A stretch of 64,000 bases of DNA from Sphingobium sp. JS3065 (GCF_026427355.1 NZ_CP102664.1:1302001-1366000), one strand, 5' to 3'. Numbered from the stretch's first letter, positions 27,090 through 36,338 are shown. Translations and numbers: made by a program. The notes: generated by a model from the sequence alone, not told the origin.

Positions 27090-28505
27090 TCAGCCGCGTG
27101 CCACATTGACGACCTGTGGAACCATATATTCCAGCAGTCCCTCCAGGCCGTTCTCCACGCCGAACCCGCTCTGCTTGTGCCCAGCGAAGGGAGCGTCGGC
27201 CCTGACCTGGAGATTCTGGTTGATCCAAACCGTGCCCGTTTCCAGCCGACGAGCAATCTCCAGCGCGATATTCTCGTCTCCCGACCAGACGGCGCCTGCC
27301 AGGCCGAACTCGCAGTCATTCGCGCGCGCGACGACCTCGTCGATGCTGTCAAACTTCAGCATGGGCAGGACCGGGCCGAAGGCCTCCTCGCGAACGACCC
27401 GGGACGTTTCCGGCGGGTTGTCTACGATGGTGACCGGAACGAAATAGCCTTCTCCGGCCGGGGCGCTGCCTTGGATAAGCTTCAACCCATTCGCGCGGGC
27501 ATCGTTGATCAATGCCAGGACCCGTTCATATTGCCGCTTGTTCTGAACTGGCCCCAGAACCACGCCCTGTTCTGAACCGTCACCCATCCTTGTGGAGCCA
27601 GCGAGAGCGGCCAGACGATCCCGCAACGCGTCGTAGATGGAAGCATGGACATAGAGGCGCTTCGTCGCGATGCAAATCTGTGCGCTGTTGAAGAAGGCTC
27701 CGAAGAAAATCTTCTGCGCCACCTGATCCAGATCGACATCAGGCATCACAATCGCGGCGTCATTGCCGCCAAGCTCGAGCGTGACGCGCTTGAGATCGCG
27801 GGCAGCTGTCTCCATCACTTTTTTCCCGGTCTCGGTCGAGCCGGTGAAGGCGATCTTCGCAAATCCGGGATGCGCGGTCATTAGCGGTCCCAGATCATCA
27901 TTCCCGCAAATAACGTTCAGCACGCCCGCAGGCAGGATTTCGCCGAACAACTCGCCCATCTTCAGCGTGCATAGCGGCGTGAAGGGTGACGGTTTGAGCA
28001 CCATCGTGTTGCCAGCCAACAGAGCCGGCGCGATTTTCCAGACCGCCAGCGTCAGCGGGAAGTTCCACGGCGCGATAGCGCAGACGACACCCAACGGCAC
28101 ATAGCGTGTTTCGACGAACCGTTGAAGACTGTCTTCCAACACATGGACGGGCGGTTCCATCCTGGACACGGCCTTGATCCAGTTGCCTGCCGCCTCGACC
28201 TCGACCCGTGCTCCCGCGATAGGCCGCCCCTGCTCTTTTGTGAAGAGCCTCGCGAAATCCTCCGCATGGTCGAGCAGGGCATCGCCCAAGCGGCAAAGCA
28301 TAGCCTGGCGTTCAGAAACGGGCACGTGCCGCCACCGGGCGTAGGCGGTCCGAGCGGCCGATACGGCCTCGTCAAGCTGCGCAGGCGTGCAGACCGGCGC
28401 TTGCGCGAACACTTCCCCCGTAGCGGGATTTATCACGCCCAGATCAAGGGTGCCCGCCACTGCCGCGCCGCCGATCGTCATGGAATATTCGCTGTCGAAA
28501 CGCAC
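27090..28505 (-). CDS. Aldehyde dehydrogenase (NAD(P)+)
   Basis: 471 aa from GTG 28505 with GAGGAAAG 8 nt before it. Cofactor and catalytic motifs: APWNFPLTLAVWK, KPSPFTPL, FTGSTETGKKV, catalytic Glu244 (VTLELGGNDA) and nucleophile Cys278 (NSAQICIATKR). It oxidises an aldehyde to the acid, logically after the P450 or alcohol dehydrogenase steps. Placed between P450 and the crotonase fusion in one operon. Confidence 0.95.
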   Translation of the reverse strand: MRFDSEYSMTIGGAAVAGTLDLGVINPATGEVFAQAPVCTPAQLDEAVSAARTAYARWRHVPVSERQAMLCRLGDALLDHAEDFARLFTKEQGRPIAGARVEVEAAGNWIKAVSRMEPPVHVLEDSLQRFVETRYVPLGVVCAIAPWNFPLTLAVWKIAPALLAGNTMVLKPSPFTPLCTLKMGELFGEILPAGVLNVICGNDDLGPLMTAHPGFAKIAFTGSTETGKKVMETAARDLKRVTLELGGNDAAIVMPDVDLDQVAQKIFFGAFFNSAQICIATKRLYVHASIYDALRDRLAALAGSTRMGDGSEQGVVLGPVQNKRQYERVLALINDARANGLKLIQGSAPAGEGYFVPVTIVDNPPETSRVVREEAFGPVLPMLKFDSIDEVVARANDCEFGLAGAVWSGDENIALEIARRLETGTVWINQNLQVRADAPFAGHKQSGFGVENGLEGLLEYMVPQVVNVARG

Positions 28506-28573
28506 GGCACTTTCCTCATTTGCTCACCGCCGACACACCATCGGGTCCGCACGGAAATTGCGGCTCGGCCCGC

Positions 28574-29845
28574 TCAGTGCATCTTGAAGCGGATTGGAAC
28601 GCTCTTGGGTCCGCATACGAAATTTGCCTTGAAGCGGACCGGTTGCCCATCCAGTTCGACATGGTCGAGCCTGGGCAGCAACTCCTCCCACAGGATGCGC
28701 ATTTCCATGCGTCCAAGATGCTGTCCCAGGCACAGATGCGGACCATAGCCAAAAGCGAGATGTCGGTTGGGCGATCGTTCGATGTTGTAACGGAACGGAT
28801 CGTCGAAAACCGCTTCGTCGCGATTGGCCGACTGATAGCACATCATCAGCCAGTCGCCCGCCTTTACCTGCGCGCCCGCAATCTCGACATCCCTGGTCGC
28901 GCAGCGCATGAAATGCTTGATCGGGCTTTCCCACCGGATGGATTCGTCGATGTGGCCCGGAATGAGCGCCGGATTGCCTTTGAGCTTCGCATATTGATCC
29001 GGATTGTCGGCCAGCGCCCAGAGACCGCCCGCCAAAGTGTTGGACGTCGTGTCATGGCCCGCAGTCGCGACAATCGTATAATAGCTCATCGCCTCCTTGT
29101 GACCCATGGGACAGCCATTGACCTCTCCATTGGCAATGATCGTCGCCACATCGTCACGCGGACAGCGGCGGCGGTCCTCTGTCAATTGGGAGAAATAGCC
29201 TTCCAGTTCGGTGAAGATCGCGTGCCTGTTTTCCACCGCCTTGATCTTGTCGACCTCGGCGCCAGAACGGTTAAGATCGGGGTCTGCCCCGCCAAACAGT
29301 TCCTGGGTCAGCTTGAGCATATAGGCTTCGTCGCTCTGGGGGACGCCAAGCAGTTCCATGATGACGCGAAGCGGATAGAGGAACGACACGTCACGCGCAA
29401 AATCGCAATGTTCGCCAAAGGACGCCATCTTTTCGACAGCCTCTCGGGCGATTTCACGCACCCGGCTCTCGATCCGCTTGAGTCCCTGGGGAAGAAATGC
29501 TCCCTGCGTCAGCCGCCGGTAGGCCATATGATCGGGCGCGTCCATCTGCACCAGCGTGCGGACCAAGTGCGGCGAACCGTTCATCAGCTCGCGCACCTTC
29601 CTGTCGGCCTCGGTGGTGGTCAGGATGACAGAACGTCCGCCATTGCCGAAAATCTCCGGTTGCCGTTCCACTTCCTGAATATCGGCATAGCGGGTGACGG
29701 CCCAGAACGGATCATAATCCTTGGGCTGGACCTGCGCGAAGGGCGCGTTGCGGCGAAGCCAGGCAAAAGCTTCATCCACCGGGTCACGATCCGCGTAGGC
29801 TTTGGGATCCACGATCACGTCGGCCGTAGATTGGGGAACATTCAT
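28574..29845 (-). CDS. Cytochrome P450
   Basis: 423 aa. I-helix IVATAGHDTTSNTLAGG, ExxR segment IDESIRWESP, heme loop FGYGPHLCLGQHLGRME with ligand Cys372. It resembles bacterial P450s acting on terpenoid or steroid side chains, but substrate cannot be assigned. First gene of an operon running P450-aldehyde dehydrogenase-crotonase fusion-ferredoxin reductase, an arrangement that fits hydroxylation of a methyl group and oxidation to an acid. A TGGTTG-type operator lies 66 bp upstream. Confidence 0.95.
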   Translation of the reverse strand: MNVPQSTADVIVDPKAYADRDPVDEAFAWLRRNAPFAQVQPKDYDPFWAVTRYADIQEVERQPEIFGNGGRSVILTTTEADRKVRELMNGSPHLVRTLVQMDAPDHMAYRRLTQGAFLPQGLKRIESRVREIAREAVEKMASFGEHCDFARDVSFLYPLRVIMELLGVPQSDEAYMLKLTQELFGGADPDLNRSGAEVDKIKAVENRHAIFTELEGYFSQLTEDRRRCPRDDVATIIANGEVNGCPMGHKEAMSYYTIVATAGHDTTSNTLAGGLWALADNPDQYAKLKGNPALIPGHIDESIRWESPIKHFMRCATRDVEIAGAQVKAGDWLMMCYQSANRDEAVFDDPFRYNIERSPNRHLAFGYGPHLCLGQHLGRMEMRILWEELLPRLDHVELDGQPVRFKANFVCGPKSVPIRFKMH

Positions 29846-29910
29846 ATCGCTGACTCCTCTCCGCGCCGACAGGTCGTTCGCGTTTTTCGTTTCCGGCTTA
29901 GGTAAAATTT

Positions 29911-29928
29911 ACTGGTTGATCAACCATA
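29911..29928. promoter_or_regulatory. Palindromic operator, TGGTTG-type (copy 3)
   Basis: ACTGGTTGATCAACCATA; the 14-bp core TGGTTGATCAACCA is a perfect palindrome. It lies in the 108-bp gap between the P450 start and the flavin reductase stop. Confidence 0.65.
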
Positions 29929-29953
29929 AATTGTTCAGCGGCACTGGCCCGCG

Positions 29954-30436
29954 TCAATCGCCCAGCGCCGCCGACGCAAACCGGCCGTCCATCCAGATCA
30001 AAGGGTCGATCATGGGATGGTTGACGATTTCAACTACCTCACCGATGAACAATGTATGGGTGCCGACATCGATGCGTGACGTGATCTGACATTCCAGGCT
30101 CGCGGCGGCGTCGCACAGGACGGGCAGACCGGAAGGCGATGGCTGCCACTCGCCGGTGTCAAATCTTTGCCTGCCCTTGATGGCCCCGCTGAAGACCGAA
30201 ACAAGGTCGCGATGACGTTTAGCCAGCAGATTGACGCAGAAGCGGTCATTTTCATGAAGCACCGGCGACAGGCTGGTCGTGCGGTTGACTGCAGCCAACA
30301 AGGTGGGCGGATCGGCGGTGACCGATGTCACCGCCGTTGCGACAATCCCCGTCCAGCCATCACCTTCGCCGCCCGTCAGAATGGCAATCGTGGAAGCAAG
30401 CCGCCGCATGGCCTGTTTGAATTGTTCGTCGATCAT
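29954..30436 (-). CDS. Flavin reductase family protein
   Basis: 160 aa, the usual length for HpaC-like NAD(P)H:flavin oxidoreductases. Segments VTSVTADPPTLLAAVNRTTS, FCVNLLAKRHRDL and VGTHTLFIGEVVEI match the family. It would supply reduced FMN or FAD to a partner monooxygenase. No two-component oxygenase is obvious nearby; the two proteins upstream belong to the acyl-CoA dehydrogenase superfamily, which includes flavin monooxygenases, but they look like true dehydrogenases. A paralogue is at 37215. Confidence 0.88.
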   Translation of the reverse strand: MIDEQFKQAMRRLASTIAILTGGEGDGWTGIVATAVTSVTADPPTLLAAVNRTTSLSPVLHENDRFCVNLLAKRHRDLVSVFSGAIKGRQRFDTGEWQPSPSGLPVLCDAAASLECQITSRIDVGTHTLFIGEVVEIVNHPMIDPLIWMDGRFASAALGD

Positions 30437-30485
30437 ACTTCATCCTGACACGCAAGCGTCGTCACCGAAAAGAGGCGCGGAACAG

Positions 30486-31610
30486 TCAGCCCGCCGTTGC
30501 GCCATTTTCCGGCTCGCAGCCGCATTGCCGGCGCCCCAGTTGCAAAGCCAAGCTATTGGGATCTCCCCATAGGCCCCAAAGCCCCGCCGCACGGTTATAA
30601 TACCAGCTCAGCCCATATTCGAGCGTGAAGCCAATCCCGCCATGGACCTGCAGCGCGATGTCGAAGACGGATTGCGCGCTCCTGCTCGCATAGCAAAGCG
30701 CCCGCGTCGCCGCCAACGCGCCGCCGTCCCCATCAACCGCCTCCTCCATCTCCTCCGCGAGCCTTGTCGACACGCAGGACAAGCCATATTCAAGCATCTT
30801 ACCTTCGGCGAGCAAATGCTTGATCGCCTGAAAACTGCCGATGGTGCGGCCAAACTGCTTGCGCAATTTGGCGTAGTCCACAGCCATAGCGAGGCCGGTT
30901 TCGGCCAGCCCGCACAATTCCGCGACCGTTGCCAGCCGCCCGAACCGCTCGATCGCCTGTTCGACCTGCAGGGCCTGCGTCCCACGAACCAGAACGGTTG
31001 CGGCCGCCTGCTCGAAATGAACCATCGCGAAGCGCCGGGACAGATCGGGCGTCGAAAGTTTCTCGACGCGCACGCCGGCCGCGGCGGCGTCCACCAGCAA
31101 GAGGACCGGCTCGTCACCATCGAGACCATGGACCAGGAGGGCGTCGCACAATTCGACATTATCGACCAACGTCTTGAAACCGCTGATCCGGTCGGCGGAA
31201 AACCGGCATCCCGCCCATACGTCCGGGCTGACGCGCTGGTCAGGCGTTTCGGTCAGGCGCGCCATCGCCAGCAGCTTTTCTCCCATCATATAGGGTTCCA
31301 GTAATTGCTGCGCCACTTCTTCCGCCGCGCGCCATGTCAGCGGGAGACCGATGAACATGTCGATCGTGGGGCCGATGATGGGGTGCCGGCCAATCGAACG
31401 AAATATCGCCTCGACCTGAGAAGCGCCGGCGGACGATCCATGATCGGTCGCCAGAACATAGGGCCATCCAAGGCCCAGCAATTCTGTCCAGACGCTCTTC
31501 AGTTCTTCACTGGAAGGAAATGGGCCGGTCGGCTTGATCGGCATTCGCGCCGCAAGGAACCGAGACGCACCCCGGGCGATTTCCTCGTTCAGTTCAATGT
31601 CTATGCTCAC
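30486..31610 (-). CDS. Acyl-CoA dehydrogenase, subunit of a heteromeric pair
   Basis: 374 aa from GTG 31610, overlapping the upstream gene's stop (GTGA). C-terminal ACAD domain with LRKQFGRTIGSFQAIKHLLA and ALQVHGGIGFTLEYGLSWYY; the N-terminal half is divergent and the segment that normally holds the FAD-contacting TEP/GSD motifs is weak. This is the pattern of the flavin-poor partner in alpha2-beta2 dehydrogenases known from steroid degradation. It probably forms one enzyme with the product of 31607-32782. Confidence 0.9.
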   Translation of the reverse strand: MSIDIELNEEIARGASRFLAARMPIKPTGPFPSSEELKSVWTELLGLGWPYVLATDHGSSAGASQVEAIFRSIGRHPIIGPTIDMFIGLPLTWRAAEEVAQQLLEPYMMGEKLLAMARLTETPDQRVSPDVWAGCRFSADRISGFKTLVDNVELCDALLVHGLDGDEPVLLLVDAAAAGVRVEKLSTPDLSRRFAMVHFEQAAATVLVRGTQALQVEQAIERFGRLATVAELCGLAETGLAMAVDYAKLRKQFGRTIGSFQAIKHLLAEGKMLEYGLSCVSTRLAEEMEEAVDGDGGALAATRALCYASRSAQSVFDIALQVHGGIGFTLEYGLSWYYNRAAGLWGLWGDPNSLALQLGRRQCGCEPENGATAG

Positions 31611-32782
31611 TGAAGCTTACCTTCTCTGGGCAGGCCTAGGATACGCTCCGCCACGATGTTCCTCTGAATTTGTGCGGTGCCGCCATAAATGGATGCGGCC
31701 CGGCTCCAGTAATATCTCTGGACGATGCGGTCGGCATCCAGCCCTCCGGGATGGCGGGAGGAGATATTCGCATATCCGCCCAGCAGCTCCCGGCTCCAGC
31801 GCGACAGCTTCTGCTCAAACGCCGCGAGCACCATCTTGTCCAGGGAATCGGTCACGTCCGGCTCGTCCGATCGCGCCATCAGCCGTGCCGCGATAGGACG
31901 GGACTGGGCTTCAAAGGCATAAAGGTCGGCGTCCAGCTCCCCTATGCGGCGCGCCACCCAATCTTCGACCGGCGCACCACCGGCGCGCAGTTCGTCCACA
32001 ACCATCTGGAAATCCATCGCCAGGTCCGTGGTACGGCGAAGCATATAGCATCCCCGCTCGAACGAGAGGGTGTGCATGGCATAAGCCCAGCCTTCGTTCA
32101 GCGAACCGAGCAGGCCGTCTTCGGGCACGAACACATTTTCAAATGCTACTTCGGCGAATTCCGCCTCGCCGTTCAACTGCTCGATGCCTCGCACCGTTAT
32201 TCCGGGCGTATCGAGCTTCAGCACCAGATAAGAGATACCCTTGTGCGCAGGGGCCGAACGGTCGGTCCGGACAAGCAGTGCGATCCAGGTCGCGACCGTA
32301 GCGCGCGTGCTCCAAATCTTCTGGCCATTGACGATGAAGCCGCCCTCGACGCGCTCGGCCGTCGTGGTCAGGGAAGCGAGATCGGACCCGCTGTTCGGCT
32401 CGGAAAAGCCCTGACACCAGACCTCCTCTGCGGTCAGCATCTTGGGCAGAAGCCGACGCTTCTGCTCGTCGTCTCCGAATTCCACGATGGTCGATCCGAC
32501 CACGTCTACGGCGTTGATCATCGGTGGCGGACCACCGGCGCGGGTGAGTTCCTGCGCGAAGACCGCCTGATGCACCAGCGTAAGGCCCCGCCCTCCGCAT
32601 TCCACCGGCCAGCCGAGACCCAGCCAGCCCTTGGACGCAAGATAACGCTGCCAGTCGCGCAGCGCCTGAAGCCGCTCGTCAGGATCATTCGGGATGACGG
32701 GAAATTTCTGTTCGGCAAGCCACGCCCGTGCAACGCGGCGAAACTCGCCCAAATCCTCCGGAAGTTCAATCAATTCGCTCAT
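31607..32782 (-). CDS. Acyl-CoA dehydrogenase, subunit of a heteromeric pair
   Basis: 391 aa. FAD and substrate motifs QGFSEPNSGSDLASLTT and IVNGQKIWSTRA are intact. The C-terminal IYGGTAQIQRNIVAERILG has Gly where many ACADs carry the catalytic Glu (YEGT), but LSFERG in the middle offers a Glu at the position used by the isovaleryl-CoA dehydrogenase subgroup. It oxidises an acyl-CoA to the enoyl-CoA, passing electrons to ETF. It overlaps the next gene by 4 bp, and its promoter region holds three ATTCC-type operators. Confidence 0.93.
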   Translation of the reverse strand: MSELIELPEDLGEFRRVARAWLAEQKFPVIPNDPDERLQALRDWQRYLASKGWLGLGWPVECGGRGLTLVHQAVFAQELTRAGGPPPMINAVDVVGSTIVEFGDDEQKRRLLPKMLTAEEVWCQGFSEPNSGSDLASLTTTAERVEGGFIVNGQKIWSTRATVATWIALLVRTDRSAPAHKGISYLVLKLDTPGITVRGIEQLNGEAEFAEVAFENVFVPEDGLLGSLNEGWAYAMHTLSFERGCYMLRRTTDLAMDFQMVVDELRAGGAPVEDWVARRIGELDADLYAFEAQSRPIAARLMARSDEPDVTDSLDKMVLAAFEQKLSRWSRELLGGYANISSRHPGGLDADRIVQRYYWSRAASIYGGTAQIQRNIVAERILGLPREGKLQ

Positions 32783-32880
32783 GCCGCATCCTCAACCTGC
32801 ATTCTGCCGACCGGCGCCTGGATCGCTGGTATCATTGCTGGCTGTCAGCGCAACTCGGTCGGCGCGACGCGGCGCAAGGC

Positions 32881-32894
32881 ATTCCATATGGAAT
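32881..32894. promoter_or_regulatory. Palindromic operator, ATTCC-type (copy 3)
   Basis: ATTCCATATGGAAT, perfect palindrome (extended by flanking C and G to 16 bp), 99 bp upstream of the acyl-CoA dehydrogenase start. Confidence 0.75.
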
Positions 32895-32942
32895 GTGAAG
32901 GCGACCTAATACTGAGATCGGAACTTGGCTGGTTACGCGGTC

Positions 32943-32956
32943 ATTCCATATGGAAT
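32943..32956. promoter_or_regulatory. Palindromic operator, ATTCC-type (copy 4)
   Basis: ATTCCATATGGAAT inside an 18-bp perfect palindrome (32941-32958). Its centre is 62 bp from the centre of copy 3. Confidence 0.75.
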
Positions 32957-33000
32957 GAATGCTCGAGCGGACGCCGTCCTGGCCCCCGCTTGGCAAAAAC

Positions 33001-33014
33001 ATGCCATATGGGAT
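33001..33014. promoter_or_regulatory. Palindromic operator, ATTCC-type (copy 5, weaker)
   Basis: ATGCCATATGGGAT, two mismatches from the consensus. It lies 58 bp from copy 4 and about 130 bp upstream of the GMC oxidoreductase start. Confidence 0.55.
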
Positions 33015-33145
33015 GCCGAGAGGATTCGTCTGCATGAGTTTCGCGCCGGCCAACCATATCAATCAGCCATTTGCGGCGCGTGCCGCGATGAGCGGCGCAA
33101 CATCGTTGACCTGTATTCATTGATAAATTGAAAGGCGTCCCCAAT

Positions 33146-34753
33146 TTGACCGACTATATCGTCATTGGCGCGGGTTCCGCAGGTGCGATCATCGCTGCCC
33201 GCCTCTCGGAGGACGCAAACGCCAATGTCGTGCTGATCGAAGCCGGGGGGCGCGATAGCAGCTTTCTGTACCACATGCCTGCAGGCTATCTGGGCTTGGT
33301 GAAGGCCGGGATGGGGAACTGGTGCTACGAAACCGTTCCACAGCCGGGTTTGAACGGGCGCACCATGTATTTCCCGCGCGGAAAGGTTCTTGGCGGCTCC
33401 AGTTCCATCAACGCGCTCGTTTTTGTGCGCGGAAACGCTGGAGATTTCGACGGCTGGGCGGAATCCGGAGCGCAGGGCTGGTCCTATCGCGAATGCCTGC
33501 CCTACTTCAAGAAACTGGAAAGTTTTGAAAAGGGTGAAGATCCCTATCGAGGCGGAAACGGTCCGATCGGTGTAAGCGCAGGTCCGCCGATTGAAGACAT
33601 GTCGGATCTGGGCCAGGCAGTGATAAGGGCCGGCATCGAGGCAGGCTATCGGATCAACCCCGATTATAATGGCGCTACGCAGGAAGGTTTCGGGTCGGCT
33701 AATTCGAACATCGCCAATGGCCGTCGACAGAGTACCGCATCCACTTATCTAGCGCAGGCTGCAGGACGGCCAAACTTCCGGATCATCTCGTCGGCTCATG
33801 TTACGCGCATCCTGTTCGAAAAGGGACGCGCCGTAGGCGTTGAATATATCTCAAAAAAGAAACTGCATCGCCTCGATACAGGCGGTGAGATCATCCTTTC
33901 TGGCGGCGCCGTGCATTCTCCCCAGCTTCTGCAACTGTCGGGCGTTGGGCCTGCGGCGCTGCTGCGCGCTGCGGGGGTCGACGTGGTCGTGGATCTGCCA
34001 GGCGTTGGCGAGAACCTGCAGGATCACCTCACAGTGAACCTTCAGCAGGAGATCACCAAGCCCTGGTCGGAACTGGGCAAGATGAAGCCGCTCAACACGA
34101 TAAAGGCGCTGGCGCAATATGCCCTCTTCACCTCGGGCCCGACGACTTCCAACGGGCAGGAGATTCTTGCGTTTCTGAAAAGTGACAACGCGCTCGCAGA
34201 ACCCGACATCCAATTTCACTTTCCCAAGATCATGGTCCAGGATCACGGTCGCATCATCATAAAGCGGGAAGGGATCACGGCCGTAGCCAACTTCTCCCGG
34301 CCACGCAGCCGGGGAACCGTTCGGATTTCATCCGCTGATCCGCGGCAGGCGCCGGTGATCGATCCAAAATATTTCTCCGACCCCGAAGATATCCGGATCA
34401 CACGCGAAGCCATTCGAATGGGTCGGGACATTTTCGCGCAGCCGGCATTTGACGATCTGCGCGGGCCGGAATTCGCGCCGGGCGAGCAAGTGCAAAGCGA
34501 CGAGGATCTCGATCAATATATCCGCGACACAATATATAGCGGTTATCATGCATGCGGAACCTGCAAGATGGGTGTGGACGAGTTGGCGGTGGTTGATCCA
34601 ACGACGCTCAAAGTACGCGGGATCGACGGGCTGCGGGTGGCGGACGCCTCGATCATGCCGGCGATCGTCAGTGGAAACACCAATGCCGCATCGATGATGA
34701 TCGGCGAAAAGGCCGCGGATCTCATCAAGGGCATCTCTCCGGCCATGTCCTGA
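33146..34753 (+). CDS. GMC family FAD-dependent oxidoreductase
   Basis: 535 aa from TTG 33146, chosen because AAAGGCG lies about 9 nt upstream and the protein then begins MTDYIVIGAGSAGAIIAARL, the usual family start; the frame also opens at TTG 33128. FAD motif GAGSAG and VVLIEAGG, GMC signature PRGKVLGGSSSINALVFVRG, catalytic His in YHACGTCKMG and Asn in SGNTNAASMMIGEKAADLI. It oxidises a primary or secondary alcohol, as AlkJ/choline dehydrogenase relatives do. It is divergent from the acyl-CoA dehydrogenase operon and 64 bp upstream of an aldehyde dehydrogenase, so alcohol to acid oxidation is likely. Confidence 0.93.
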   Translation: MTDYIVIGAGSAGAIIAARLSEDANANVVLIEAGGRDSSFLYHMPAGYLGLVKAGMGNWCYETVPQPGLNGRTMYFPRGKVLGGSSSINALVFVRGNAGDFDGWAESGAQGWSYRECLPYFKKLESFEKGEDPYRGGNGPIGVSAGPPIEDMSDLGQAVIRAGIEAGYRINPDYNGATQEGFGSANSNIANGRRQSTASTYLAQAAGRPNFRIISSAHVTRILFEKGRAVGVEYISKKKLHRLDTGGEIILSGGAVHSPQLLQLSGVGPAALLRAAGVDVVVDLPGVGENLQDHLTVNLQQEITKPWSELGKMKPLNTIKALAQYALFTSGPTTSNGQEILAFLKSDNALAEPDIQFHFPKIMVQDHGRIIIKREGITAVANFSRPRSRGTVRISSADPRQAPVIDPKYFSDPEDIRITREAIRMGRDIFAQPAFDDLRGPEFAPGEQVQSDEDLDQYIRDTIYSGYHACGTCKMGVDELAVVDPTTLKVRGIDGLRVADASIMPAIVSGNTNAASMMIGEKAADLIKGISPAMS

Positions 34754-34817
34754 GTGGGAACGGCTCCCGCATCCCCGCTCTATCTCATTCAATCCATTTA
34801 TCAGCGAGGCTCAGAAC

Positions 34818-36221
34818 GTGACATACAGACTTTTGATCGACGGTCAGCTTGTTAATGGATGTTCGACCCTAGATGTCGTGGACCCGGCCACCGGCCTGCC
34901 GTTTGAAGTTTGCGCACGTGCTGATGAAGCACAACTGGAGGAAGCAATAGCCGCAGCCAGGCGCGCATATCCGGAATGGTCACGACGGCCTTATAGCGAT
35001 CGCCGGAAATGCATTGGCGAGCTGGCAGCGCAGCTAGAGCGGCGGAAGGACGAGTTTGCGCGTCTTCTCACCCGTGAACAGGGCAAGCCATTGCTGGAAG
35101 CCGGATATGAGGTCGCAGGCGCCGTCGCCATTCTTCGTTGGCATGCCGAGAACGAGTTACCGCTGGAAATCATGCACGACAGGGAAGACGGCCTTTTCGT
35201 TGAGCAGCGCACACCGCTCGGCGTGGTAGCGGCAATCGCCCCCTGGAACTTTCCGCTGATCCTGATCGTCGGCAAGATTGCGGCAGCTTTGAATGTGGGC
35301 AACACGGTCGTTGCCAAACCGGCACCAACCACCCCGTTGACGACCGCGCTACTGGGTGAAATTGCCGCCGAGGCGCTACCGCCTGGCGTTCTCAACATCA
35401 TTATCGACGCTAATGACCTAGGCGCGCGCCTGACGAGCCATCCGGATATAGCCAAGGTCAGTTTCACCGGATCGACGGCTACCGGCAAAAGGGTGATGGA
35501 AAGCGCAGCAAGTTCCCTCAAGCGCCTTACCTTGGAACTGGGCGGAAACGATGCCGCCATCATTCTCGATGATGTTGATGTAAAGAGCATCGCACCCAGA
35601 ATTCTCTCTGCTGCCATGATGAACGCGGGCCAGATTTGCCTCGCGGCCAAGCGCGTCTATGCCCCGGCATCCTTATATGATGAACTGTGCACGGAATTGG
35701 CGCGCCTCGCCGACAACATGGTCGTGGGGAACGGGCTTGATCCGGAAACCAACATGGGGCCGATCCAGAACAGGCAACAATTCGATCGCGTCCGCGAAAT
35801 CATCGATGATGCCCGGCAGAACGGCAATGTCATCACAGGCGGAGAAGCATCGACCCATGGGGGATATTTCATTACGCCCGCCGTGGTGAGAGATTTGTCG
35901 GACGAGGATCGTCTGGTGGCGGAGGAGCAGTTCGGTCCGGTCATTCCGATCCTCAGATATGAGACGATCGACGAATTGATCAGCCGCGTAAACGACTCAA
36001 AATTCGGGCTTGGTGGGACTGTCTGGACCGGGGATCCCCTAAGGGGCATCGAATTGGCAAAGCATATTCGAAGTGGCGTCGTTTGGGTCAATCGACATCT
36101 GGAGATGCCCTTCGATATACCAGTCGGTGCGGCAAAAGAGTCAGGTTTTGGCGTTTCGCAAGGCCTGGACGGGCTGAAGGAATATACACAGCTTAAAATC
36201 ATCAACGCAGCCAAGCCTTAG
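34818..36221 (+). CDS. Aldehyde dehydrogenase (NAD(P)+)
   Basis: 467 aa from GTG 34818, with GCGAGG upstream. APWNFPLILIVGK, FTGSTATGKRV, catalytic Glu240 (LTLELGGNDA) and Cys274 (NAGQICLAAKR). Closely similar in layout to the enzyme at 27090 (both AxQICxAxKR). It likely takes the aldehyde produced by the GMC oxidoreductase encoded just upstream. The block of intact catabolic genes ends here; the next 850 bp are gene scraps. Confidence 0.95.
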   Translation: MTYRLLIDGQLVNGCSTLDVVDPATGLPFEVCARADEAQLEEAIAAARRAYPEWSRRPYSDRRKCIGELAAQLERRKDEFARLLTREQGKPLLEAGYEVAGAVAILRWHAENELPLEIMHDREDGLFVEQRTPLGVVAAIAPWNFPLILIVGKIAAALNVGNTVVAKPAPTTPLTTALLGEIAAEALPPGVLNIIIDANDLGARLTSHPDIAKVSFTGSTATGKRVMESAASSLKRLTLELGGNDAAIILDDVDVKSIAPRILSAAMMNAGQICLAAKRVYAPASLYDELCTELARLADNMVVGNGLDPETNMGPIQNRQQFDRVREIIDDARQNGNVITGGEASTHGGYFITPAVVRDLSDEDRLVAEEQFGPVIPILRYETIDELISRVNDSKFGLGGTVWTGDPLRGIELAKHIRSGVVWVNRHLEMPFDIPVGAAKESGFGVSQGLDGLKEYTQLKIINAAKP

Positions 36222-36301
36222 CCAGTTTAAGGACGCTGACAACCATGATCCTTCGTGTGGCGACTGTTGCAGCCCACGCGCTTAACTCAGCCCGAATTTG
36301 G

Positions 36302-36330
36302 CCGATTTTGGCGTGAAGCTTTTCCAGGTC
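36302..36330 (-). pseudogene. Possible IS3-family orfA scrap
   Basis: On the minus strand this stretch reads DLEKLHAKIG, within a longer open segment RRLSEADLEKLHAKIGQI. It recalls the orfA C-terminus of some IS3 elements (LHAKIGxL). Too short for certainty; it borders the IS1380 piece. Confidence 0.3.
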
Positions 36331-36338
36331 CGCTTCGC

